This document shows positions 21,593-33,815 of a DNA stretch of 64,000 bases, piece by piece. Every line of letters starts with the position of its first letter. Position 1 is the stretch's first letter. This DNA is from Gonatopus flavifemur. Lineage: Eukaryota; Arthropoda; Insecta; Hymenoptera; Dryinidae. A model generated the notes under the pieces. The model ran no database searches and had not been told where the DNA came from. It was given only the letters and a program-made list of their open reading frames with translations. The stretch covers positions 367,944 through 431,943 of the forward strand of contig JAFFJZ010000085.1 in NCBI GenBank assembly GCA_018340375.1. The letters run 5' to 3'. A program made the position numbers and the translations under genes.

Positions 21593-22899
21593 CACTGAGA
21601 AAAAAAATTTGTGAGCTCAACGAAAATGTAGTTGACTCAACTACGCCAGAAGGTTAGATACGTTCAACTAACTCTGGAAGTTGAATTAAATCATTCACCA
21701 AGTTGGCCGACTCCGTTGAGTCAACTACGTGGATGGTTGAAGCAATAAAAAATTGGTTCCGTCAAGTATCTTAATACATTTGACATAAAACGATACAGAA
21801 TTGTTTAGGCTCATTATGTGCTTGACATACTATCTTACATTTTTGTATCAAATGCACGTAACAATTGATCCCAAGTTTTTAAATTTCTGAATCAACTCAG
21901 ATTTTCTTTTCAATCGTTTTTCAAGAGTCGTTGAATCAATTCTACACTCGGTTGCAATGAATTTCCAAAAAAGTTCATTGAATCCCATAGTATTTGATGT
22001 CCAATGTACAAATAACGAGAAAAAACAAATAAAAAATTTCGATTACACAAACCATTTAATGGAAGGGGAGTTCTTTTACCGATGATGAAGACTCTCTCTC
22101 CTCCACCAACGGCGGATAAAGAAGTACAGCGTGTTGTCAGTCAGAACAGAGAGTTTGAAGCCCTAATCGAGAATCGAACCTACCTACCTACGTGCCCACC
22201 TAACCTCATCAAATTCACGATTCAACTGACTTAGCTATGCAACAATATACGATTCTCGTGACACAGAATGCAAGTCATTCCCAAACCCTGTTAGTATCTT
22301 GTACCTCATCATCATAAATAAAAACCAATTTCAAAGACATTGTTATAAAATACTTCAGTGTGTCTTCTGAAATTTATTTCTATTGAATATCTCCTGAGAT
22401 TGAAAAATATGTAGAATGAATACGGAAGTAAAACTCTTTTCAAGCAAATGGTGTAGTCATGTTTTGTGGATATATTAAAAAAAAAACAATCAACTGGACA
22501 TCTGAATACCCTGAACTCGAGAATAATGTTGATTAGTTCCCGGTGTATCATTAAATCAAACAATTGAATCAATTGGAATAATCAATTATTTTCATTCAAT
22601 TAATGATCTGAAGTTTGTAAACGGAAACATTTTTGGTTCATGCAACTGTTCACGTGAGTTGATTCACTTCTTGCTTGGGAGGTTGACTCAACTACTTGCG
22701 ATTTTGAATAGAATTTTTTGTGATTCCTTGAATTTCATTTGCGTTGGTTCATACAATCAAGTGATAGGTTTGAAACAATGAAACGCGTTGTAGTTGATTC
22801 TACAAATTCCAAGTCGTTTCAACGAAAAATTCATTGATTCACTTCAAAATTTTTCAACTACACTAGGTGGTTGATGGCACTTTTATTTTTTTCTCAGTG
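21593..22899. mobile_element. 1.3-kb element with CACTGAGAAAAA termini
   Basis: Left CACTGAGAAAAAAAAT and right TTTTTTCTCAGTG are inverted. The interior repeatedly shows GTTGACTCAACTAC-type motifs near both ends. It contains a tRNA-like SINE head (22169-22245). No ORF of note and no clear target duplication were seen. Confidence 0.65.
22169..22245 (-). repeat. tRNA-derived SINE head (Pol III A and B boxes)
   Basis: On the minus strand TAGCTAAGTCAG (22226-22237, A-box-like) is followed about 40 bases later by GGTTCGATTCTC (22169-22180), a near-perfect B box. No cloverleaf closes, so a SINE head or tRNA relic is more likely than a working tRNA gene. Confidence 0.55.
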
Positions 22900-22904
22900 T
22901 CAAA

Positions 22905-23118
22905 TAGGGTGAACTACCCAGTAGATGAACGATTTATGAAAGAAGTAATTATTAAAAATTTCTGCTACATTGAAGTAATTTGATTGTTTCCATAAGAAGT
23001 TGTTACTATTTTGAAAACAACCGAATTATTTTAACGTAGTAGAAATTTCTAATAGTTACTTCTTTTATGAATCTTTATTCCATGAGGCCATCGTTCATTT
23101 ACTAGGTAGTTCACCCTA
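22905..23118. mobile_element. 214-bp palindromic MITE (TAGGGTGAACTACC ends)
   Basis: TAGGGTGAACTACC at the left and GGTAGTTCACCCTA at the right are exact inverses, and the arms continue inward for about 100 bp. TA at each end may be the target duplication. Confidence 0.8.
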
Positions 23119-23174
23119 ATTTTTATTGTGATATTTTTCTTGAATGAAAAAAATACAAAAACCCCATATAAGTA

Positions 23175-23416
23175 CACTGAGGGGAAAAAGTCATTGAGGC
23201 AAGAAAATATTTCATCCAATGGTATCTATAAAATATTTCTTTGAACCAATTGAATACTATTCGAATGAATGAAATGGTTTTTGACCGCATGAAGTATTTC
23301 ATCAACTGAAAAACCATTCCATCCACTGGAGTAAAATTTCATTGATCTCAAGAAATATTTTATAAATACCATTGGATGTAATATTTTTTTGTCCCAATGA
23401 ATTTCTTCCCTCAGTG
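23175..23416. mobile_element. 242-bp MITE (CACTGAGG ends)
   Basis: CACTGAGGGGAAAAAGTCAT is mirrored at the right end by ATGAATTTCTTCCCTCAGTG, flanked by TA on both sides. The interior has further mirrored ATTTCAT motifs. Confidence 0.75.
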
Positions 23417-24033
23417 TATAAAAAATAAACAAATAGAGTTATGAAACTCATTTATTATGTAGAAATTAAGAATGAATATGTACCGTTGTATTTGTACCGA
23501 AATATGAGCATTCATATTCAAATTATAATTTTATGCTATTTTATTGAATCATATTAAATGCTGTCTCGTCATAATTAAAATCTACATTGTACAAATTGTT
23601 TTCCATTGAAGTCATTTTGAATTATTAATGTTCATCTCCCATATTTTTCTATACTTGAAGGAAGTTATCACATTCTATTGACTAATAAGTGAAGGTGTGG
23701 TTTTTAGTGGAAACGTGTTTTTTGAAATTTTTCAACATTCCTCAAGCGTTTATAATCTGGCTAGGCAATGCTTCGGAAGGTTTCGAGAATACAAAACGAC
23801 GATCCAAAACAATGGCTAGTCATACCACATATGCATGAGAAGTTTTGGGCAATTTTCACGGATTCGTTTTCATAGAAAAAATTACACTTTAATGAATAAG
23901 TCTTTCAACGGTATTCGAGCAACATTTGAATAAATCTCAATTAAATAACTTCCTGTATTCAGATCAGTGGAATTCCACTGGACCGCGATTATTAGTATTT
24001 CACCCCAATGCACTGCATTGGTGAATATCCATC

Positions 24034-24289
24034 CACCGAAAAAAATTATTAGTTACCCTCACTCCAAATTAGTTCCAGCAACTAGATACAGTTGTTGATA
24101 TTTGGATAACTAAAACGGGCGTTGGCTCAACTAAATTCAAATTTAATTTCTCTGACTTTAGTTGCTGTTACTAATTTGAAGTTGCCTTTACTACAGCTTT
24201 TATTACCGGCTTCTATTCTTTTATTACTCGGAACTCATTTTCACAACTAACTTCAGTTCATTCGATCAAATAAATAATTTTTTTCGGTG
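24034..24289. mobile_element. 256-bp MITE (CACCGAAAAAAATTAT ends)
   Basis: CACCGAAAAAAATTAT at 24034 is mirrored by ATAATTTTTTTCGGTG ending at 24289. No coding content was seen. The target duplication was not resolved. Confidence 0.65.
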
Positions 24290-25082
24290 TTGAGTTTCCC
24301 AATGGAATATGACTCATTTCGAGCTTTAGGTAAGCTTTCACTCACTAGATAGTGAGTATCAATTGATAACGTAGTAAAATTCATCCAATTCTATCCAGTG
24401 GGATACTTATAACTGTAGAATCAATGAAATTCTACTGATTCAAATTTAGAGAGAAGAACAACATGGAAAAATACATTGTATAAAATAACGGTTCTTGATT
24501 GGGTTTTTGAGGGTTTTTTCAATCCGTACCCACCCGAAAAAACCCACTGGGTCCAATTGGGTTGGACCCACAGATGCCAACCCTGCTTAAGAGTAAACGT
24601 AAATTCAATAAACCCAATTTCAGATTTCAGTGTGAATGATTGGAAATACTCACATACATTTCATGATTATATCTCGCTTATGCGAGAATCAAAAACAAAG
24701 CGAAATCTCATAAGATAAATTTGGCCAAAGAGTTCGCACACATCCACTCTCTCACTCGGACACTTGTCCAAACTCCCCTGCAGGGAATGAATATCATTCC
24801 AATCGATACGTCATAAGAGAAAACTTAGCGATCGGTGAATTTGACCACTTGATTACTCAACTATTGCCCGCGAGCACGTTATTCGAAGCGACGGATTCTG
24901 AACAAAGAATCTATACTTGGATACTCTACATATGGTATGATACAAAGGTGAGGCACATTGATAGCGGTCGTGTGCACACTGACCTGTCACGAATGACGTG
25001 AGAAACGAGGAGGCGAGAAAGTTGGACGAAGGAAGGGAGCCAGCAACTCCCCGCCTGTAGACAGGTGCAGGAGAATTAGCCC

Positions 25083-25115
25083 TTCCTCAGGCGCCAACAT
25101 TCCCCCCACCCAAAA
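25083..25115 (-). promoter_or_regulatory. BEL LTR border and polypurine tract
   Basis: Immediately internal to the LTR end (25099) the plus strand reads TTCCCCCCACCC, which is GGGTGGGGGGAA on the element's strand. That is the primer for plus-strand DNA synthesis during reverse transcription. Confidence 0.8.
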
Positions 25116-25179
25116 TACCATTTTGAGATGAGATGCAACGATGATCTTTTCCATCCAGGTTGGCATTACCCAGATGCCG

Positions 25180-28100
25180 AATTCACGAATCGAAGGGCAG
25201 ATGGCACAACTTGCTGACAGGCCTGGTTAACTCCCCATTCGGGGTTCGGAGTCGTACGACCCGGGTAACTCCATCACGTCCAGGGAAAACCCGCAGCACT
25301 GTAGCCAAGGTCCAGGTGGTCGGTAAAGCTGTCTTGTCGGTGAGTAGCACCAGTTGCCCTGGCTTCAGAATGGTTCATTTGGAACACCATTTCGACCGCT
25401 GCATAAGTGTATGTGGATACTCTCGAGTCCAGCGCTTCCAGATATCTTGAACATTACGTGAAATCAGCTCCCAACGGGAATCGAAGTTGATAACTCCCCC
25501 AGAAAGATCACGTTCGGGACGACTTATAATTAGTGGGGTCCCGAGCGAAAAATGTCCCAGCGCCAGGTATTCAAAACCGTCCTCTGGGCTTGAAGACAAC
25601 GGACATAGGGGCCGAGAATTCAAAATAGCCTCGACCCTCACCAGCAGTGTAGTGTACTCTTCGTACGTCAACAGACGATCTGATTTGACATGGCGGGGAT
25701 TGTGCTTCATCAATTTGATCACCGCTTCCCAACATTCCCCAAAATTCGGTGACGCAGGTGGATTAAACTTCCACTCGATTTCTCGTGGAACACAAAAAGC
25801 TTGAATTCCCTTATCATTCCTCTTTAAAACGGCATAGACTCCCTTGAGATGCCGGGCAGCCTCAACGAAGTTCGTCCCCAAGTCGCTATAGATGCGTGAA
25901 TGAAGTCCTCGTCGCCCAACAAACCAGTCAAGAGCAGCCAAGAACGTAAGCGTCGATATGTCGGACACAATGTCTAGATGAACAGCTCTGGTGGTGAGAC
26001 ATGTAAATAAAACCAACCAGCCTTTTTGGCAACGAGCATTGCGACGTCGACTCTCCTTGACTGGATAGGGACCGGCCAGATCAACACCGGTGTCTACAGA
26101 GGCTCGCGAACGTTGGAATCAAGAGCCAGGTACCTGGGACATTAAAGGTTTCAACGGCTTGGCTTCGAATTTATAACAGGTCACACATCGCAAAATGACG
26201 CTACGTAATGAAGAACGGATCCCGATCATCCAATATTCACGCTGAACCAAGGACTGCACGAGCTGAGGACCTCCATGGAGAGTGATCCGGTGATAATGGG
26301 AGCGAAGGAGCAAGGCGAGAGGACTCTTCCGTGGGATTGACAATGGATGTTTTGACTTATCCGACAGGGGAGATAATAAGAGTCTACCCCCCACCTTGAG
26401 CAACCCATTGGACGACAGAAAGGGAGCAACGTACTTAACATAACCGCTGATAGCACGATCTTGACGCAGGTTATCTATGATATCCGGGAAATATTTCTCC
26501 TGCGTCCACTCAACAATCTGGTGGAGCGAATCGGATGATTCTTGAACACTGAGAATCCCAACCCGGCAATTGGATTCGGGAGCTCGAAGATTTGTGACGA
26601 AACGAAGTACATACCCTACGATATTCGTCAGCCGGGACAACGAAGACACTCTAACGGATAGACCAGTCACAAAATGATCTGAATCATAAGACACTGTACT
26701 AACCAAAGAAGTGACAACAGTCCGAAGCTCTGGAACCGGATCTTTGATAGGCGGCCGGGACAGAACCCACTCAGCAATAGGAGTACGTAAATAGGTCGAA
26801 CCGGCCCACCATAACTCATTGTCGCACAACTGCGATGGATACGAACCTCGAGAAGCGATGTCGGCAGCATTACCCACACCAGCGTCATTTAATCAACCTT
26901 TTGGCGCCATTATTTCCGTAATCTGGCCCACACGATGCGCCACGTGAGTCCTCAGCATGTGACAGGCGTCTGAATCCACGATAAAACCACCGTACTGTCG
27001 GCGAAACCGAACAATTGATGGTCTGGAAGATTCGGTCAGAATTCTTCCATAGAATCGATGAGCTGAGCCAAGAGCAAAGCACCTCCCAATCCTTGAGCGG
27101 TGCAACTCGACTCTCAGCCTTCAACAAGTGAGTATGAACAGTCTGATCCTGGAGTTCCACCCGCATATAAACGCACGCAGCGAAACCCTTTCCACTAGCA
27201 TCACAAAACCCTACGAGCGCACAACTGAGGAAGACATCGATGAAGACATGACGTGGGATTTGAATGGGCTGAATTTCCAGCAGCTCTGCATGAAACTTTA
27301 TCCACTCCTGCTGGAGAGGAAGTGGGATTTCTTCATCCCAACCAACACGGGACAACCACAGACCTTGGATGAAAGCTTTTATCCAAAACGTAACAGGACT
27401 CAAGAATCCCTGTATATCGTAGATTCTCGCAACTTGAGACAAGATTCCCCGTTTGGTACACCTCAACTGCTCGGATAACCGAACGTATCGGAAACAGGAT
27501 CCCACATGAGACACAGAAGTTTCAAACCTTCAGACTGATCAAATGAGACAGCAGAAACCTGTAACCCGATTGGGATTTCAGCCAAGACTCTGGTGCTATT
27601 GCTCGCGAACTTTCGTAGTTCAAACCCCCCTCGAGCAAACATCGATTTCAATTGGTGAAGAAGACTAATAGCCACGTCATCTCTACGGACCGAAGACAAA
27701 AAGTCGTCAACATAAACCCTTGACCTGACCAACTGCGCGGATCGCGGGAAGTCATGACCTTCGTCCTGTCCGAGCTACTGTACAACCCGTTGCGCGAGGA
27801 AAAGAACGACACGTCAACCCGAAAGGGAGTGTAGTCAATTCCCACTCAGTTATGAGGCTCAAAGTATCCGCGCGCCGCAACAGATGGGTAACTTGCCGAT
27901 CGTATTCATGTAATCGGATGCATCTAAACATCTGCCGGATATCCGCTGTGAGAGCGACCGAATATAACCTGAAACGTAGCAAGATATCCGGAATGTCAGA
28001 TTGTAACTTAGGACCCGCGAGGAGAAATTCATTCAGACTATGTATTCAGACGTGGTACTCTTCTCACTTCCGTTGGAAACCACTCGCACTTGAGTGCTAG

Positions 28101-28857
28101 AACTATCCTTGACGACAACGTGATGAGTGAGAACGTAATCCACCGCTGTTTTAGAAACCCTCATATGGTCCTGCTCAACATAATCTCCGAGATTTCCTAC
28201 GTACTGCTCATATAACACAGGCCTACGTAGCAATCTACGTTCCAATCCCAACAGTCGTTTGAGTGCAATGTCGCGAGTGGAACCCAAATTTTTGACATAA
28301 TTTAGATCCCGAAACGGAATGGAAACCTGATATCGTCCCTGATGATCCCGCGTAGTGGTTTTCTTGCAGTAGCGTTCGCACTGAGACTCTACCTCGCTAT
28401 CGACAACAGCCCGAACTTAAACCTCTTCAGTTTCCCAGAATTTGCGCAAAGATTCATCCAGAGAGGGCGACCGGCTACAGTGAGAATGGCTCACATGAGC
28501 TACATCGACATCGGGAATTTTCCCAAATGAAACGAACCCGAGAGTCGTTTTGAGGGCAGAAGGCTCTCCTCTCACCAGCGTCATCTCATCAGGTAGTATG
28601 TCTGAGTAATGCTGTACTCCGAGAAGAAGGTCAACGGGACCCGGATTATCGGAATCCGAATCAGCCAAATCCAAGTTCTCGAATTTGCTGCGAACTTCAG
28701 GTGAAATGGCAACCCTCAGAGTATCAGTAGATATCGATTTCAGGACGATAGCCTCAACATCAGCCGTAGGAGAAGTTTGAACCATGAGCCGTATCTTACA
28801 TTGTACCTTGCCCCGATTATTCGGAAAAGATGAAGAACCGATACCGAGAATTTGCAC
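25180..28857 (-). pseudogene. BEL/Pao Pol: protease C-terminal part, reverse transcriptase, RNase H, integrase
   Basis: Pieces on the minus strand follow BEL order. A conserved post-protease segment (28417-28857) leads into reverse transcriptase, with FRCIRLHEYDRQ near 27925 and the catalytic YVDDF near 27715. An RNase-H-like region includes VGFCDASGKGF near 27195. The NAADIASRG and NELWWAGS motifs (about 26800-26877) precede integrase, and the integrase core (25375-26016) shows TRAVHLD, SDLGTNF and FGECWEA, the last retaining the expected Glu. The integrase C-terminus continues in another frame to a stop near 25180. Frameshifts and stops separate the parts near 28415, 28035, 27750, 27465, 26885, 26110 and 25375, so no functional polyprotein can form. 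Confidence 0.88.
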
Positions 28858-30440
28858 TGGGAACTCAATTCGGCGTAATTGCAGAGATTGGGCTAACGAC
28901 TCACTTATAAATGATTACTCACTAGCGGAATCAATCAGAACTCGACATGGCATCCAGTCGCCGTTGGTAGACAACACATGGGCCTTAGCAGTGCCTATTA
29001 AACTACGGTGTACGACAGGATTAGAGAACAAATTGGACGTGTGACTATTCAGGGTACTTTTAATTGGAACGACAAGATTATCGGGATTACCAGAATCCCC
29101 ATCCGGAACTACAGCAGGTACGCCAGAATTGGATGAGCCCGCAACGCCCCCGCGATGGAGTAACGTATGGTGGCTTTCCATGTGACACGTATGACATGAA
29201 AACTTACTACTACATTGGGATCGTGCGTGATGACCCAGACAAGCAAAACATAATTTGAGTGATTTGACAACATCGAAACGCCTATCCGTGTTCATAGCTA
29301 AAAATCTGCGCAACCATAAATCTTATGCTCCTTTTTACAAACCGCACATGGAAGAACAGATGACTGATTGGTACCCAAGGCACGTGTACTAGAAGATGCA
29401 GGCTCATGATCCTGAGATCTGCTCACGAACGAGCTGGTCGCTGTAGACTCAGCCCTATTCGACCTTTCCGACGTATAGAATTGATTGATCGATCGATTGG
29501 AATGGTCAGGGTTACCAGCTTTGACAAGAGGAGCATGAATGAGAGCAATCACCTCATGCTGGTCCCTCATGAACGAAACCAAATCATCGAGAGATGGAAA
29601 TTCTTTGTCTGAGAATTTCGCCTCAAAAAAACGCTTAATATCGGTGTCAATAACTCGGAGCACGATCTGCACTACAATGAACTCAGATTAATCCCTAATC
29701 TCCAAGGACTTCAAGGAATCATAATACCCGCAAAATTCGTTCAGAAACTGACGCACACGCTGGGCGGACTCCCTCGCACTAGGCCTGAATTGGAGGATTT
29801 TATCCGAGAAATGATTACCAACCAGACGCCGATCGGTGTAGCGATCCACCGAATTGTTATGAGCTAACATGTAATTTCCACCGGTCAACTTAAGGTGATC
29901 GACAACCCCTAACGCGGGCTGTTCCAAATAAGACAACAAAAACAAAAACTTTTGTATGTCCGGCAAGTCAGTGTCGTGAACTAAGGTACCGAACAACCCC
30001 TTGAAGATAGGGAACTCCTCAAAATCTCCTCTGAATTCAGGAATATTGATAGGAGGGAGTTTCGGCCGAACAGTCCTTGACTCATGACTAACCCGCGTAT
30101 CCTCATTCAACGCACTCTGACCCTTCAATAACGTGCGAGCCTTACCGCGAATTCGATAGTGCAGTTCCTCATACGAGTGTGAAACAGCCTCCCCCGTGAC
30201 CTGAGATCTAGGAGGCACAATGGCATTCAATCTGGCAATGTGATCTTGGAGCTGCTCAAAAGTCTCATAGTGCTCATCTATCTTCTTCGCTCTTGCCAGG
30301 AAGGCTTCTTGATCGGCTGGAAGGTCTCCCATAAGGTCGTATGTGACCTGCAATCTACGGAACATACGCTCTCTCTGACTAACGTAAGTTCGGAGCTCGA
30401 TTTCCCTTTTAGAGAGTGGCAAATTCTCGTCAGTATCCAT
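28858..30440 (-). pseudogene. BEL/Pao Gag and start of protease
   Basis: ATG at 30438-30440. The Gag homology region has FRGDFEEFPIFKGLF and the downstream FLLSYLEQPA segment. It ends at an in-frame TAG near 29688. The same frame then continues through CAVCKKEHKIYGCADF and, after a one-base loss near 29310, to LCFACLGHHARSQC and CHTCHMESHHTLLH, the zinc knuckles. The protease Asp-Ser motif occurs as VLIDSASE near 28920, directly followed by a stop. Gag would assemble particles for reverse transcription. This copy is broken in at least three places. Confidence 0.87.
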
Positions 30441-30538
30441 TTTATCCCCTGACTTAAGTTTGCCTCTCTGTAGATTGCAAGATCACACATGTAAGTTTAC
30501 CAAATCTTAAACAATATACAAAGTGAAGTATTTCAATA

Positions 30539-31223
30539 CAGTACCCATTCGATTTCCTTCCGCTCACGGGTCTTAAGGGAAATATTTTTCTAGGAATCAT
30601 GCTTCCCTCACCCAATTGTCTTGCGATGGTCACCACATTGTTCGTAATCGTGTATCTATGAATCCTGCACGGTGGCTCGATTTTCTTCCGCTTTCCATCC
30701 AACGAATTTTGACATTTCCAATATACGCGTTTGGTGGAAGATTATATTTTCTCATATTCAATGGATGTAAATAACGGAAACTGGTAAGTGATATTCACAA
30801 ATACAAATACATGTATGGAATAGTGGATATGAATTTTGTTGATCATCTGAAAACATGTTTTCAATTTGAAAAATTATATGCATAGACTTCAGTCGATTGT
30901 TTTAGTTTATTTAATTTCATTGAAGTTTAATTGATGTCTGAAAAAAATTTGTTATCAAACGCAGATCAAGCTCATTCATATCAATCTTAACTCATATTAT
31001 GTTCCTCTGAAAACATTTCACTAAATACATGTCACTTTTTGTTCTTTTACCTGCACAAAAATTTCTTAGCTCAAAATTAACGATTGATCTGCGGAAGAAA
31101 ATCGAACGTCTAGTAAGCGTATTGTTCGACCCGTGATCTAGTGGATGTGGTGGGGGGAGCGTTCGAGCTTGGCAGGCGGGGAAGTGGAAGAAAATCGAGC
31201 GGAAGAAAATCAGATGGGTACTG
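30539..31223. mobile_element. 685-bp TIR element in the BEL 5' leader
   Basis: CAGTACCCATTCGATTTCC at 30539 is mirrored at the right by the inverse ending GATGGGTACTG at 31223, with TA on both sides. The motif GATTTTCTTCCGC recurs inside in both orientations (about 30679 and 31095). No transposase is present. It separates the BEL Gag start from the primer site and was probably acquired after BEL insertion. Confidence 0.75.
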
Positions 31224-31921
31224 TAATACGAAAAAATGAAACAATCATAATAATGATATGAAAGCTCGTTGCTTGAGAATAATATGAAACGAGGATTAAA
31301 AAGCACAACGCTTGAATTGCAAATCATAGATTTCGGTGTTAATACAATTTTTGCAAAGACTTCGTTGAACGCATAAATTTCCGCGAACTGCAAGTACATC
31401 GTTTAATTCTTATTAAAATCGTGACAAACAAGCATCAATGATGATGGGAAAAATTCACATACATATTCGATGAGCAAATACACTGATGATCGAAATAAAC
31501 GAATTGAATGAACAAAAAATTAACTTAGTCTGATCTCAACTTCGGTTGATATAATAACAATAGGCTTTATTCTCATTGAACTTGAGACAATATAATATTA
31601 TCTGATTGAGTCGATATCGATATAATTCGAATACTTTCTACAACTTCCAGTCGACCAAGCCGATAATAATTCAATAATATACTAAAATCAATAAATTCAG
31701 ACAATATATAGTTGTGAAAATATGCTCAAGATCGATATTCTAAGCCGTATAGATTCTATGTGAATTTTCACGTCAAGAAACGTTGAGAAAGCGTAACCTT
31801 GATCGATTCCGTCAAATGAAACCATCAAACAAAGACAACATCAAAATCCATAACCGTGAAATTCTAACTTTGAATTTACAAACTAACAGCTATGGAAAGA
31901 ATGACCTCGAGCCGGCAGATT

Positions 31922-31936
31922 CGGCTCGAAGGACCA
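31922..31936 (-). promoter_or_regulatory. BEL primer-binding site, tRNA-Tyr type
   Basis: The plus strand reads CGGCTCGAAGGACCA, identical to the 3' end (with CCA) of insect tRNA-Tyr as I know it. On the element's strand this is the complementary primer site, two bases inside the 5' LTR. The tRNA would prime minus-strand DNA synthesis. Confidence 0.75.
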
Positions 31937-31938
31937 AA

Positions 31939-32634
31939 TGATACGGCCTTCGCCGACAAGAACATGTGAAATGTAGAATAACGAAAATATGAGGATATTG
32001 AAAATAATGGAAATTAATGGAAAATAATTGTATGAAATGACGGAAAACCCAAGTGAATTTAAAGTTAGAAACTATATTTCTATTAAATTATCAAATATAA
32101 ATTGAATTAATATTCGGTTTCTTGAGAGTAAAGGGAAATTCAATGAACCCAATTTTAGATTTCAGTGTGAATCATTAGAAATACTCACATACATTCGATG
32201 ATTATATCTCGCTTATGCGAGAATCAAAAACAAAGCGAAATCTTATAAGATAACTTTGGCCAAAGAGTTCGCACACATCCACTCTCTCACTCACACACTT
32301 CTCCAAATTTCCCTGCAGGGAATGAATATCATTCCAATCGATACGTCATAAGAGAAAACTTAGAGACCGGTGAACTTGACCACTTAATTACTAAACTATT
32401 GCCCGCGAGCACGTTATTCGAAGCGACGGATTCTGAACAAAGAATCTATACTTGGATACTCTACATATGATATGATACAAAGGTAAGGAACATTGATAGC
32501 GGTCGGGTGCACACTGACCTGTCACGAATAACGTGAGAAACAAGAAGGCGAGAAAATTAGACGAAGGGAGGGAGCCAGCAACTCCCCGCCTGTAGACAGG
32601 TGCAGGAAAATTAGCCCTTCCTCAGGCACCAACA
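31939..32634 (-). repeat. BEL 5' LTR
   Basis: This 696-bp LTR pairs with the split LTR at 20338-25099. It begins TGATACGGCCTTCGCC and ends CCTCAGGCACCAACA on the plus strand. It is followed by the target duplication AGAGT. Confidence 0.93.
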
Positions 32635-32639
32635 AGAGT

Positions 32640-33815
32640 AAACAGCAATTTATTCAGATCACTGTTTTTGTATCAATATTTATTATCGTTTCGTTACACT
32701 TTCTTTAGGGTTGTTTCAGCCTTTCTCCCCTACTAAAAAATCTGAAACATAAATGACTTGGAAACAATTAGAAATCCTATTTTCCAATTCTCTTCCACTC
32801 GATTTTTATATTGAGAGAATACCAAATATAACAATTTTGATTTTAATCCCATGTATAAAATTCAGGCGCTATTCTACACTATTCTTGCAGTGGAATTGAA
32901 AATTGTTTAATCAAAACTGTTAACGACATCCATTCACAATATAGAAGTTGTGTTCTGAATTTGATATTGAAAAAATTGAAATGGAATCACAGATTTGGAA
33001 TAAGATTCCACTGTGGAATAGGGTAGAATACAGAATAATAGAATTTCTTTGAAATTAATTTTGTGACTGAAAAATTCGAATCCACCTTTTTAGATCTTAA
33101 TTCTCTTCTTTTCTATTCTTCTCAATCACAAATTTTTCACTGTATGGAGAATTGGAAAAACTGTATAATTACCAACAGGAAGAAAAATTTTATATCGCAA
33201 GTGTTGTCCTGTGGCTACTTATGAAAACAACATCTTCATTTGCTTTGTCCATTGAACTGTATAATTTACTGGAATAAGCACTGGCTAAATTCCCTATAGC
33301 ACAAAAAAAAGATCTTTCGTCAGTGTGGAATGCAAGACGGGATGATACTTTTTCTTTCTGATACATGCACCTTGAAAAAAGACGATGATATTAAGTGGTG
33401 TCTGCTTTTTTTTCTCGTACAATGCACTCCACTATCTCTCTCTGACGAAGAATTTTCGGATGGTGCTCATTCCAGTATATCATGAAGTTCAATGACTTTG
33501 TCTGAATAGACCTTACAAGCTACGCAAACGTGAACGTATGGAACGGGAGGTTGCGGATTTTGTTCCACGTTCACGTGAATTGTGTATAGCCTTTTATGTC
33601 AGAGAGCTTTCTCATGGACCGAAAATTTTTGGGAGACTTCGTAAATTACTGTAGACTTGCCAATAAGGTATTTCAATTTTTTGTTCCCTACATTACGATC
33701 CATGGGAGAGCAGCCTTTTGCACTATATTTAATTTTGATGGGTCAAAATAATACTTAACAACCGTCTGAATTATTCTGAGTAGCAATCGAACGTTGTATA
33801 TATACTACAAATATA
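32640..33815. other. Noncoding, no feature recognised
   Basis: A+T-rich sequence in the presumed THAP9-like intron. No ORF, motif or clear repeat boundary was supported. Confidence 0.4.

Larger units (their letters stand above)
20532..24585. mobile_element. 4054-bp hAT-like non-autonomous element inside the BEL LTR
   Basis: The ends are inverted, CAGGGTTGG and CCAACCCTG, and flanked by an exact 8-bp duplication CTTAAGAG (20524-20531, 24586-24593), the hAT hallmark. Subterminal 10-bp repeats TTTTTTCGGG run in register at 20591-20630. Similar GGGTTTTT motifs and the inverse CCCGAAAAAACCC occur near 24505-24545, which may be transposase-binding sites. No transposase ORF was found. Much of its length is later insertions at 21593, 22905, 23175 and 24034. 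Confidence 0.9.
20338..25099 (-). repeat. BEL 3' LTR, split by a hAT-like insertion
   Basis: The LTR is in two parts, 20338-20531 and 24586-25099. It is continuous with the other LTR (31939-32634) across the insertion point. It starts TG and ends CA on the plus strand. The inserted element is at 20532-24585. Confidence 0.9.
20338..32634 (-). mobile_element. BEL/Pao LTR retrotransposon with both LTRs
   Basis: Direct LTRs lie at 31939-32634 (5' LTR on the minus strand, 696 bp) and 20338-25099 (3' LTR, about 706 bp once an inserted 4054-bp element and its duplication are set aside). AGAGT flanks both ends (20333-20337, 32635-32639), the 5-bp target duplication expected for LTR elements. Next to the 5' LTR is a tRNA-Tyr-type primer site, and next to the 3' LTR a polypurine tract. 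Internally it codes Gag, then protease, reverse transcriptase, RNase H and integrase in BEL order. By eye a stretch of about 120 bp of the LTRs differs at roughly 5-8% of sites, so the insertion is not very recent. Multiple frameshifts make it inactive. Confidence 0.93.
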
